From Schistosoma haematobium (Eukaryota > Platyhelminthes > Trematoda > Strigeidida > Schistosomatidae), in assembly GCF_000699445.3 (NCBI RefSeq), contig NC_067196.1, positions 39,824,616 through 39,888,615 of the forward strand: a stretch of DNA of 64,000 nt, given 5' to 3'. A model generated the notes under the pieces. It saw nothing but the letters and a program-made list of their open reading frames with translations, made no database searches and had not been told where the DNA came from. Positions within the stretch are counted from its first letter, which is position 1; every line of letters starts with the position of its first letter. Below, piece by piece: positions 32,341 through 44,244 of this stretch. A program made the position numbers and the translations under genes.

Positions 32341-35300
32341 TCATTTGGACCATTTGACCACCTTCCTTTCGTAGACGAATTGATTAATTGGCTCTTTTGA
32401 GCCAATCGGTAATGTGGCCAAATAGAACGGTGTATCAGCACCTAAAAACGTCAAGAGAAGCACAACATTTTGCTTAAGTGATCAGCTACAAAGACTCATG
32501 AGTGATGTAATTTTCCTAACCACCCTATTGACTGCGGTGAACCCAATCCGACATGAAGTTCTTACTGACATACGTCGGCTGGTAAAGGAATAGTACACAT
32601 TTTTGACGAAAATTGATTCATCGAATAATCAGAAATAACATTGCAATTACTTACATATGCTTTAATATAAGTTCACATCACTTCTACCTGAGTACATTTT
32701 TCACATTCCTTATGAAATCTGATCTCATACCTGACCCTAGCTTATAAAATTGTAATCTCTGTTCAAGTGATTTTATCAATGAAATGTAGAGATGAAACGA
32801 GTTTAGTATATCGTGACTTCCATTGTGTGGTTTCACGAAAAACAAACCAGTATCAAATGGGGGTTTATTTGAAAATCTACAGGTATTCGATCACAATGAT
32901 CACGTACTTCATACCTAAAGTTCAAGGGAATATTCGGGTTTCATGAAAAATCTTGAAAACAATTTCGCAACACAAAGTAAATAAATTCTTTATGAATTTA
33001 GACTAAAGATCAAGGAACATTTATGGGATATTATTAAAGACCGAACATAATTTCTTCTTATTATATTCGACTGCACTTGTTTTAGTGCCCATTTCCCCTT
33101 CACGTTACAGTCAATCATCACATTCGACAGTTGAAAACCAAATGTTAGACAATAGTACGCTCTCCTGATCCTCAGCTGTTCCCGAACTCAACAAAATAGT
33201 GGTCAAATGATTCTGTCAAAACAACTGACTTTTCAGATAATACATATATATATAAGGATATAGACTCACCTTCATCCGTTGTCTTCACACCTTTATGGTC
33301 AGTCATATCAGTGTCAACAAAACCAGGACAACACTGTCGAAATGATGAAAACGCGAAGATAATGTAATAGAATCTAATTGAACAAAACTATCAAATGTTA
33401 TGTTAAAATTAAAACCATTCACTTCCAAGCAATCACAAACTCTCAAATAATCACTTTAACAATACCACTCACGAAATTAATTACTCTTAGCCTTCAACAA
33501 CTGAGACAATTACCTTCCCTAGGCACCGACTCAACTATTATAGCAAATACAAACCAAGTTCATGGCACCCTAAACAACCTCGATTATTCCAGTTGAAGTC
33601 TAGCTGAAATATTTCTAAGTTACAGTAGGTTTTTAAACCATGGAGCAGTGGAAAATTAGTCACACTCATCCAGTAATGGTGTACCTAATACAGAGATATT
33701 GAGATGCCGAAGACATTTCTGGTGAAGCTTGCTTCAAAAAGAGCAGTACTGTAAACAAATTAAAGGTAGTTTTAGTTTGAAGAAACGATAATTATTACTA
33801 TCCAATAAACAATGTGTAGCACTCGAGTGAGGATTTCATTCATTACATGAGCGAATACCTGACATTTCAGTTTACTTTTCAGAGTGAGTTACTTGAAGTA
33901 TAATGATAAATGTGTACGAATATTCGGCAATATTAAACCGAATAGTTTGACAGAAATTTGGCGCCGAGTATAGAGAAGATATTATATGCGAAAATTATAT
34001 TTGAGATCATCTAAGCGGCTGAAATCTAAATAACTCCAGACAAGTTTGCTGGACGAAACGTTGGAATTGTTTAAATTTCAATCACTGAGATTATTTCAAA
34101 TATAATTTTCAGATACTATGAAAGTAACAACACAATAATACTTAGGTCATTTCAGCATAATTTCCAAGGAAGTGAATCAAAATAACTGTGCTTCCCAATC
34201 ATTGCAATCAACCGACCATAATTTTAATCAAAATAACTATTCTTGAAAACAGAGTGACTTTCATTCCACTAGGACCGAAAGCATATACCACACCATGGAT
34301 CCTACGGCTTAGAAAATTTTAAGTTAATAACAATCGCATATGAATAGTGTGTTGTGTACTACTTTTAGCATACATCAGGACTTGAAAGTAGAGTTTTTAC
34401 CGACAGAAGGGGAAAATGGAGAGAAGAGAAAGGAAAGCAGAAATCAATCGAAATACCAACAGTCATGAAGGAACGATGAAGTTTGTATGGGACAACTTAA
34501 GAAAGATGGACAAATAGTGTATTTTCATATTTTACAAATACAGTGTGTGATCCTGCATAAGACAAACATTTTGTCCACCCTCCAAGAATTTGTTAATTAT
34601 GATAGGGCTTAAACACAGTTTCTGTCTAATTCTTTCTGATATTCAGTGCAACAACGTAATCTGACTGAGTGATCGCGGTATAAAAGGAGTGGTTAACGGG
34701 AAACATGACCTTCAATACTTGCTGTACAACAAAGAACATGTGTCTAACTTTATAACATGAAACAACAAGAACGCCGTATATTCATTATGTACAAAATATA
34801 AGTAAATCGAACTACAACTCCGTGCACACACCGCATAATCCAACTGTTACAACAAATACTACTCTTAGTTTTGTTATAAGTCTAATCCTATAATTAAAAC
34901 GATTTATACAACAGGAAACACAAATCGTCACAATATCGACAAAACAAACTAACTGAATTTATCACAATCCCTCTTGGATCATCTTTCAGCATTTCACCAA
35001 AAATAAATGAAGCCTTTGTAAGGCCTATTTTAGACACCGCATACGCACTTGACACCCAACCTTTCTCAGAATAAGTACCATCCTCAGCAGACCTAATAAT
35101 AAATTCAAAGCAAAAGCAATTATATTTGAGACAAACAGAAAGAACTATATGTTACATGAAACCTTAAACTCCTGTAGTTTCACGAATCTGAAACTAACCA
35201 TACCACCAAAGAAATTCACAAAAGTAGTATATAAACGCGACACGAATTGTTGCCTTCCAAATTTCAAAGATATGACTAAACACATTTTGTGTAGAAAAGA

Positions 35301-36076
35301 CACCTCGTAAATTAACTACTTACCTTCCAAAAAATTTAACAATGTCGGAAAACTTGTAGAAGATACATTTCACAACAGCAATCAATTCGAGTTATAAAAT
35401 TATGGAATCAAATCAAATCGGTTATAGTACTCAACACCAACCTCAATGAAAAAATTAATTTACCTTACAAACTCCGCCATAAGTTCTTTTAATTCAAAAA
35501 GATTCATTTGGCCGACAAATTTTTCGTACAGATCGTCACTAAGTTTCATCAGATTGAACAAAGAAAGAGTAGAAGATACGTTGACGACTCTAAAAAGTAG
35601 GAACTAATTCTTCTAGCTCACCTGGCATTTTCAGCCAGTAAAGGAATGAACTCTTCCGTGAAATCGACAGTCGAAGTGAAGTTAGTGTTAACAGTGACTC
35701 GTGCTTGCTCGCCAAGTGACTCTGGAGTGTCAGCCTATAAAGACATATGAGATTTTAAGAACAAAACAACTTTAAAGGCAATCCCAGCATTATTCACTGC
35801 AATGTTGATTCCATTAGGATAGTTTCTCTCTACAAATGTTAGGAACGCTTTTCGACTATCTCGATCAGTTATATCTAGTTGATGAAATTTAACATCCAGG
35901 CCCTTGTTACTGAGCTTCTCCACAGCTTCCTGACCAAGCTCAACATTTCGAGCTGTTAAATTATCAACCAACAACTTCTTACCTGTTAGATAAATATCCC
36001 ACTCTCCTGACGTCCCATAAAATTCTGCAAGCTTTTCAACAATGCTATATCCAATGCCTTTGTTTGACCCAGTTAC
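32341..36076 (-). CDS. CBR1: CBR1-like carbonyl reductase (SDR), gene 1, exons 2-7
   Basis: Exons: 36076-35771, 35734-35622, 35589-35464, 35092-34954, 33333-33270 and 32441-32341 (stop TGA). Phases agree and give 282 residues after an unseen short first exon that must carry the Met. SDR signatures in order: TGSNKGIG cofactor loop, NNAG, VNTNF (catalytic Asn), VVNVSS (catalytic Ser), YAVSK (catalytic Tyr and Lys), CCPGFVDTDM. The family reduces carbonyl compounds with NADPH in the cytosol; human CBR1 has 277 residues. All catalytic positions are present, so this copy is probably active. The first exon should lie upstream of 36080; no candidate was convincing. Intron 5 (33334-34953) contains Penelope-element tail fragments. 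Confidence 0.9.
33910..34115. mobile_element. Two Penelope-element tails in inverted arrangement
   Basis: 33910-34010 is the reverse complement of the tail segment at 25160-25255 (TATACTCGG, CTGTCAAACTATTCG blocks). 34034-34115 is a plus-strand copy of 25111-25190, with CTCCAG...CTGGAC and GAAACGTTGGAATT. The two lie back to back in intron 5 of SDR gene 1. Confidence 0.65.
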
Positions 36077-36651
36077 CTAAAGAGGAGTAATAAATTTTTT
36101 GTAAGATGAGTAAACTCATCATACGAATGCCAGTTTCATGATAGCACCAAAATACGGATAAAATACCGTCGTGTACTGAATCCGTCGACTAGCAAACGTA
36201 CTGAATGAGAACTAAATCTGTTAAGCAATATGTTGACAATTTATCAGGGCAATATCTGAACACTTTACACGCCTACACTAATTGAATCTCAACTACCAAT
36301 CATAATGATGCTTGCAATCGGTAGTTTTCTAGTACATGCGATAGAACATCTTTCTGATTGGAAAATACAGAATCATTACCTAGAAAGCTGGCATGAACAA
36401 TGCGATACAACCAATAATCCCGTTATTCGTTAACCAATAATTTATTAACGATAAGTCGTGTCCTTATTGAATGAGTTGACGCCAATAATCACTCAAATAA
36501 AATAAGTGCTTAATGATGTAATTATTGGTTCAAATGTGCTCGTGTTTGGATCCTTCTGAGCTCTGTGGTTTTAAAACACAGAAACGCGTTTCTATGTATT
36601 TGCTCCAGACATTATCCTCTTTTAGTGACTTCTATAAAGAAGCCGAGATTA

Positions 36652-36888
36652 CTTATGTTTAAATAATTGGATTAAATGGAGGCATTGGATATAGCATTGT
36701 TGAAAAGCTTGCAGAATTTTATGGGACATCAGGAGAGTGGGATATTTATCTAACAGGTAAGAAGGTATTAGTTGATCATTTAAAGGCTCGAAATGTTGAG
36801 ATTGGTCAGGAAGCTGTGGAGAAGCTCGATAACAAAGGTTTGTTTGTGAAATTCCATCAACTAGATACAACGGAACTTTACCTGTGGC
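36652..36888 (+). pseudogene. Inverted SDR exon-2 fragment
   Basis: On the plus strand the sequence encodes GIGYSIVEKLAEFYGTSGEW, then DIYLTGKK and ARNVEIGQEAVEKL, almost the same as exon 2 of SDR gene 1, which lies 580 bases away on the other strand. The start (TGS) is altered to a GLNG-type sequence, and the fragment stops after FHQLD, where an RTE-family element begins at about 36890. No downstream exons follow on this strand, so it is a broken copy. Confidence 0.75.
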
Positions 36889-36889
36889 C

Positions 36890-37910
36890 CTTCTAGGATT
36901 AATGCCGATCCCAAACCTGGGTGAAGGAGGAGGATTGAGCATACGGACAACGATCACATCCCATTGAAATCAACCTTGCTAAAAAGAACGCAGACCAGAA
37001 TAAGCAATTTAAACCACTTAAGCTCTGCTCACCTAGTTGAATAAAAAAATTATGACGCCTCATGATAAAAGCCGTAATTCTTCGGAAGTCATGAGGCCGA
37101 TGCCTCTTCTAGCAAGCAGAACAACAATTAATGTAGCTATACAGAATGTCCGGACAGTGTGGGAGACAGGAATGACCAGTCGAATAGCTACAGAAACGAC
37201 TAGATTCAACTTGTCCGTGCTCGGAATCAGTGAAACCCGTTGGAACTAAGCTGGACAGAAATGGACAAATTCAAGAGCGATGCTGCTGTACTCTGGTCAT
37301 GAAAGACTCAGCACACTCTCCACTTCCAGATCAACATGCTGGATTCCGTAAGGATCGGTCATGCACAGACCAAATTGGGACACTATGGATCATTGTTGAA
37401 CGATCACTTGAGTGGAACTCGTTACCATTCATCAACTTTTTTGAACAAAAGATGGCATTTGACTGCGTGGATAGGAGAACCTCACGGAGCTGAAACGTGG
37501 AGAACTTCCACAACCATAGTCAAAAAGTACACGTTTTTATAAACAATTGTCAACGTATGACACCGAATGTCCGTTGGTCGGGTATCATCAGCAACAGCCT
37601 TCTGTGAGAGAGAATGAACTAGCTTCTACCTGGAGAGGAAAGTAGAAAACGACGTTGGAAGTGGATAGGACACACATTGGGGAAATCATCAAACTGCACC
37701 ACGAAGCAAGAGCTAACTTGGAATCCTGAATAAAAATGGAGAAGAGGAACACCAAAGAACACACTGCACCGAGAATTAGAATCAGACATGAAAAGGATGA
37801 ATAGCAACTGGAAAGGGCTGGAAAGGACTTCCCAGGATAAAGTTGTATGGAGGATGGTGAGGAGAGGCCTACTCTCCTCCACGAGGGGTTACAGGCGTAA
37901 GTAAGTAAGC
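36890..37910 (+). mobile_element. RTE-family deletion derivative, copy A
   Basis: It keeps the 5' leader (GATCCCAAACCTGGG), the TTINVAIQNVRT endonuclease start, a jump to QHAGFRKDRSCTDQIGTL, then a second jump from DRRT straight to GAETWRTST, and the normal 3' end with GTAAGTAAGTAAG. It codes for no complete domain. Its junctions match those of the copy at 62385-63495. Confidence 0.78.
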
Positions 37911-40074
37911 AAGATGTAACGGATCAGGATAGCTGAAAAACGATGCATCGAATGTAGCTAGGCTTCGTATTAAAAATTCACCGGTTTCATGAATACTTAG
38001 CAATTATGTAAGTTCTATCTGTGATTATATGGTAAACACATTTTTTTCTTATTCACATCAATAAATGAATTTCCTGTTGATCACTATAAATTATTTTCCT
38101 CCTACTTCACATTTTCACTTGTTTTGACCTGATATAGTGTGGAGTGATGAATCACATGTACACATCTCTACTCTCTAATACTCGTCACAATCTATCTCGG
38201 TTTGAGAAACGTGATTATCATTTCTAGTCTTTACTTACCGAGGTGACTCGTAAGCCATTGCTGTTATATCATGCGATTTATAAAATTTTTAGATATCTGT
38301 ATAATATGCATTCTGTATAATGAGATAGAAGTTTGAACATTGTCTTAGTTGATTAAAACTATTAAATATAATTAAAGTTATTTCTATAGCACAGAGTTTG
38401 CTGCTGTAATTTTACGCAACGAACTTAATTTGACACTTTAACTTCTTTGTAACTGGCTGTTCAATAACATCGTTTTAACAACAATTGTTTGAACGTATGC
38501 CATTCATTTAATTCACTCACTTCTAAACTGACTAGTTTGAAAATTTCTGCTCTTCATTTGTAGTTTGCTCAACTGAAATCAGTGACCATATAGAACTCAG
38601 ATGCTGATTTTCAACTTTTATCAGGTAAAGCAGCTAATCTGGCTTACCAATGATATCTTCCTATTTAAATGTAGTGAGTGTGAATATAAACATCATGTCC
38701 TGTGTATACGTTACAGCTTCAAAACCAACTCAACTAAAATGATTTTGACAAAGAGACCTCATTAAAAAGCGAGGAACAGAAGCTTTGAGGTCATGATGAT
38801 CCATTTGAAAATGAGTGGTCTCTGTTAAATATCTGTCATTGGATTATAACAACGTAGTTGTGTTGAGAGCAACGTTTCAATCCTTGACAGTGTTGAATGG
38901 AATTCGAACTAGTCACTCATGGTTCCTATGTAGCTTCCTTCGAATTTCAAAAAAATGTGATTTAAAGTAAAAATAAATTTTATTATATCCAAATGGATTT
39001 TTAAATGGCTACATAATTTTCGCATTTGTATCCTAAAAATGAACATGCAGTTGTAATAAAAATGTTTATAAGATATAAGTTCAATTACTGTTCATAGGAC
39101 TGAGATTCCTAGGTTTCTAAAGTAAATAAGTAATAAAGTAGGCATTTCTATACACTATATTACTCAAGTTATATACTATGTGACAAAATAATGTCTTAAA
39201 TATTCGTTGCTGATGATCACTAATTTTAACGCAATCGAGTGTCTTAGTAACATCATAAATGTTTTTTAAAGACAATGTGCATTATCGATGCAGCAAACAA
39301 TTTTTGTGTTTTGAAATATGCACCGTCGATTCAGAATTCGAGTTTGAGAAGTAATATCATGGTAATTCTCGAACGTACTAAGTTATAAGACGCCGGAAAT
39401 AACTTATAAGACTTACAATGGACACATAAAGTATTTTGGAAATGCCTAAGAGAATGTCAGTTATTTATATTTTTCTTGAACTTCTCCATATTGTACTTAG
39501 TCTGTGCAGTTGAAATGTCATGATAACTAATGATGAGAGATTTAATTCTGAAAAGTTTTAACGAATTCTCACATTTGATTTGGTCCAAGAAAAAAAAGTA
39601 CTGGAAGTTTGTACGTGAAGCAATCATTCACATAAGAAATTCGGTATGATCAACTGACACAATAAAAATGTGAACAATCTCATTAAAACAAATGGGTGAT
39701 AGGTTAATTGGTTGACTCCTCCAATTACTATTTATTATAAAATTATTCCAGAAAATATGTGAAAGGTACGATTTTGTGTGAAGTGAAAAATTGGTGACTT
39801 TGGATCAGAATCATTCGTGTTGATTTAGTGTTGCCAGACTTTTATAATTATAATCAGCAATAAATCTCTTGATGACAAACTTTAAGGATAAAGTGATACA
39901 TCGATCCCTATACAACAATCCACTGTTATGTTATTAATAACTGATGTCAGAAGCTGGTTAACATTTTAAATAATACAAACATACATAATACGAAGAGTTG
40001 ACTATAATGACTTGTTCAACAAATTATTTCTGATATCAATTATCGTTAGACGTCAGATGAAATTGGTTCGAGTG
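37911..40074. other. Long AT-rich stretch without recognisable features
   Basis: No open frames of note or repeat matches to other parts of the window. It lies upstream of SDR gene 1 and could contain its missing first exon. Confidence 0.5.
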
Positions 40075-41004
40075 TACATGAACAGTGAACACCGGTTTAC
40101 ATTGTGTTGTGTGTTAATCCGATAGTCACGTGAAATCTATAATTCAGGTCAATTATCTCCTATATATCAATTAACTAATCAATTATGAGGTCATATTCTC
40201 ACACAACAGTCACTATTAACTAAATCGTGAATGATTGAAATCGAGTGATAAAAGTACAAATCAATATTACCTCTGAACAAGCGAGTTATTTATTTCTACC
40301 CTCCTAGTTAGAATTGTTAATTCGCAATAGTATGTTCTTTATAGATAGTATGTAAACCTGAGATTTACAATGGGGAGAACATAAAAATACAGTGATACAA
40401 ATATCTACTAACTAAACAAACAAAACACAAATGATAATAAACTGCAAAATAGTTACAGAGGTTTTAGCATTGCCAGTAAACGTCACACTGTACCAGTACG
40501 TTTATTTCATACTTTGATTCTGAGAAAATTCCAGAATTTTGTTATTCTTTCTGATGTCTTCCGATCAATGTCTCTCATGCGGATCTAACAGAGAAGATCT
40601 TGCAAATCAATGAAGAGCATACTACTGCGAATTGACAATTCTAACTAGGAGGATAGAAATAAATAAATCGCTTGTTCAGAGGTAATATTGATTTGTACTT
40701 TTATCACTCGATTTCAATCATTCACGATTTAGTTAATAGTGACTGCTGTGTGAGAATATGACCTCATAATTGATTCTATAACTTAAATAGATAAATTAAA
40801 GTACATATTAATATGAACTGAACTAATTAGTACTTTGTATGATTCTCATTTATTTGAAATATCTAGTCTACTTTTACTGGAGCAATAAAGATTTCAGTTT
40901 TTCTGCTTGGTGATATTAACTAATTCAGATTGTGTTGATTATTACTTTTCAGTTACTGTTTCATTCGGGAAGTATGCATTCCTTCACTTAACAAACCATT
41001 TCCC
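40075..41004 (+). repeat. Foldback repeat, copy 2
   Basis: Starts TACATGAACAGTGAACACCG and ends CTTAACAAACCATTTCCC. Near-identity to copy 1 over about 890 bases, 13 kb away, implies recent duplication or conversion. It has the same internal palindrome. No terminal inverted repeats or certain target duplication seen. Confidence 0.85.
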
Positions 41005-43275
41005 GTGATACAGTGCATAGTCAAGGGCTTAGATAATATTACTGGATGTATTCTCCCACTCTAAATCTCAACCCCCAGATTTTCCAGCTTGTAAACAAGC
41101 GGTAGGGTGTCACTGCAATAAAACTGATGTCATTTCGCGATTATCTCACACTTAATTCGTAATTTTGACAAAACTTTTCCTTAACTCCTGATATCTAACC
41201 CTAACTGTTTTCATCATAGTTTATATTGATTGGCGACGAAAACAACCCTAACTCACAACGCTAGCCCAACTTCTGATACGTAAACTTAAGACTTTTCGTT
41301 TGCGTTAAAAAAATAATTCAACACGCGGCAGATTACTTATCATATTAAAATCACTATTGCACTTTAACTCCGTTGCTTTCCAACTAGGCACTGTTTTCTG
41401 ATTGAGTGACCAATCACTTAAGGTCATCGGTATGGCATATTTTTAATCATCATTTTAACTTCAAAACTCAAATTAACTAGTTTTCGTCTACCTACAGCAC
41501 TTCACCGACACTCAAGTTGTTATGCCATATGACCCGTCAAACAATACGTCACAAAACCACCAATCAGAATGCCGACTTCTACAACTTTGTCTCTGTGCCA
41601 AACCAATAACACGTCAGCCAGCACGAGCAGCCTTAAATCAACTCTGGAACTCTATTGTTCCTCTTCACAGTCGCTACTCGCCTACTCCGGCCCGTTCAGT
41701 CCAAACACAAATAAGTCTCCGCCATATGAATCGTATATTTCAGATATACGTGGTTTATACACAAATAGACCAGACCGCATAACACCATAAAATGAAAAAT
41801 AATTACTATGCGAGATCAAGCCAAAAGTGGTTATGAGTATAGGAGGTTGTAACTAATAGATTGTGAATAAATTAATAATGGTAAGCCGCATAACAGTAGC
41901 CAATAGGAATATTTATAGCAGTTGTAGTATATTTATTCATCGTTCCGACGTAATATAGGTGTGTTTTGATCTAACTTGTCAAGCCTTTCAATCAACTTGT
42001 TAAACAGTCATTCAAACAGTGACAATGTGTACATCTTTGTATCATGATCATCATGTCTGTATGAACATGTATGTTTGATCACGTGTTACAGCCTACACAT
42101 ATATCCCTCTTACTAGCTTAAATCACTCGATTAATCATTTGCTTTTCTATGTATATTTACTTGCATCTCACCAATTTATTCAACTCCTAATTCGCCTATG
42201 TATTTTCTCTCTCACATTAGTATTTCTGCTAGGATTCGCTGTGAGCTTGTGGCTCAGTGATCTGCGCTGTTCAGTAACAAACTGTAGTCGACACCTCGTA
42301 TTGTCATCCAAAATTGATACACCGTCGGGATTTATTTAATAATGAAAATCAGGACTTTTGATACACGAAGCCTTAGGAGTTATCTCTAAGACAATCCATT
42401 ACATACTCATATAAGCATCAAACTTTCTCTGGATAAAGTAGTTTGATTTTTGTGTGATCGTTCTTGGATAAACAATTGCCACAACGGAGCGAATGTCAAG
42501 CAAAGTTAAACTTTTGAAACTGTTTTATCTGAAGTTATTGCTTATATGGAGAGGAACACTACCTTCTACAAGTGGATAACACGACAATCATTTTCCCAGT
42601 TAGCAACTAGTCGAACTGTAAACAAATAATGGGTAGTTATGCATAGCCATACTCATATATAAGTAATAACAACAGCGTATCATCACAAACACATAAACAG
42701 TGAGTAGAGATTATTTTGTGAACCATGCTTACAATGAACATCATACTTTTCTTTAGGTTGATATAAAAATCTTAACATTGTTGAAGATTAAATACAACAG
42801 ACATCAACCTTCAAATCTTTCCGAGTTATGTTAAAAACTTTTGATTGGCGAGGGATTAATGGATATCATATGAGACACTTCATAAGACATTAACAAGGGC
42901 GGAAACCCGATAACTGACCTAGCGCCTGACAACTAAAAACTCTAAGTCACTCGGATGAGGGTTCATTGGAATATGTTGGAAAACTTGGGATACTTGGTAA
43001 ATTCATAGGTACTCAGATAATGTTTTACAGACACGATCAATTAAGAAACTCGATTTATACTACAAATCCAAACATCAATATGGTTACAAACAACAATATC
43101 ACAAAGCAACTGTAGATCAGTTTTCAATTTTACTTGGATGTTGTGAACCGTAATAACTAAGTATACTACTGAGCATGAGTAACAGACAATGTACATTCAT
43201 GTATATATCATACATAAGTTACTGCATAACCAAATCAAACTTGAAAGTAAAACCAAGGCAACGAACTATGTAGGA
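41005..43275. other. Intergenic between SDR genes; two short overlapping frames
   Basis: Less AT-rich part at 41520-41790 has overlapping plus frames (NTSASTSSLKSTLELYCSSS) with no assigned family. The rest shows nothing. Confidence 0.4.
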
Positions 43276-43805
43276 ACCCCACTAATCTCATCCCGTTCAA
43301 CAAATATTCTTAAAATCAATCTTCTTGAAAAACTGAAACATTCATACTACTCTCCATTGTAGAATAACAAAAGTTCGTTTGATAAATGCTGCTCGAAATC
43401 ACCTAGTGACATAATATAATGAAGAACGGTGAGTGAACATTTCATCAAATAAAATAAAACTTGTGCAGAAATCTATTTCAACTCAGAATAAACTATTACA
43501 AGTCACCTGTTCATAACAATTCGCCATCGTCATATATTTCATTGGAGGCGGACTCAAACATAAACCACCCACTCTCAGCTTCAACTCAAAGTAAAACACC
43601 AGTTGTCTCACTAAACAGTTTGCACACAGTAAACATTTTCAACATTCATTACTTGAAAACACGTTAGAATCATATGAACAGACCAAAATAAAATACATGC
43701 ACAAAACAAACATTCCAGTAAATTAAATGAAACCGAAGAAGCTATGTCCTGAATAACAACACATGGTACAGCCGAACATCACAGAATAGCAACAACGATA
43801 AGAAT

Positions 43806-43843
<38 letters not shown>

Positions 43844-43970
43844 GGTAGACATCGCTTCTATTCGTAAACAGATTAGACTAAGAAACAGAATGATTCACAT
43901 CTGAAATCTAATAAAACAAGTGGGTAACATAACGTACGTTGATAAGAAAGTTCAGCAATAACATTCTGCT
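43276..43970. repeat. Segmental duplication flank downstream of SDR gene 2
   Basis: Counterpart of 31622-32300, with a longer (AAT)n run at 43806-43843. Confidence 0.85.
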
Positions 43971-44004
43971 AATACACCTGTGCAGAATAAAATTTATGTG
44001 GAGA

Positions 44005-44185
44005 TCATTTGGACCATTTAACCACTCTTCTTTCATATACGAACTGATTGATAGGTTTGTTTGATCCTAAAGGTAGTGTGGCCAAATAGAACGGTGTGTC
44101 AGCACCTAAAGGAGTAAAACAGATTTAGTCCGCAGCATTGCGATAAATCCTGCCTTGTCCCCTGCTTACCAAGAACAACGACCGG

Positions 44186-44244
<59 letters not shown>

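Noticed and set aside
42225..42310. tRNA-like or SINE promoter (GTGGCTCAGTGATCTGCG resembles an A box)
   Set aside because: No matching B box or cloverleaf could be found downstream.
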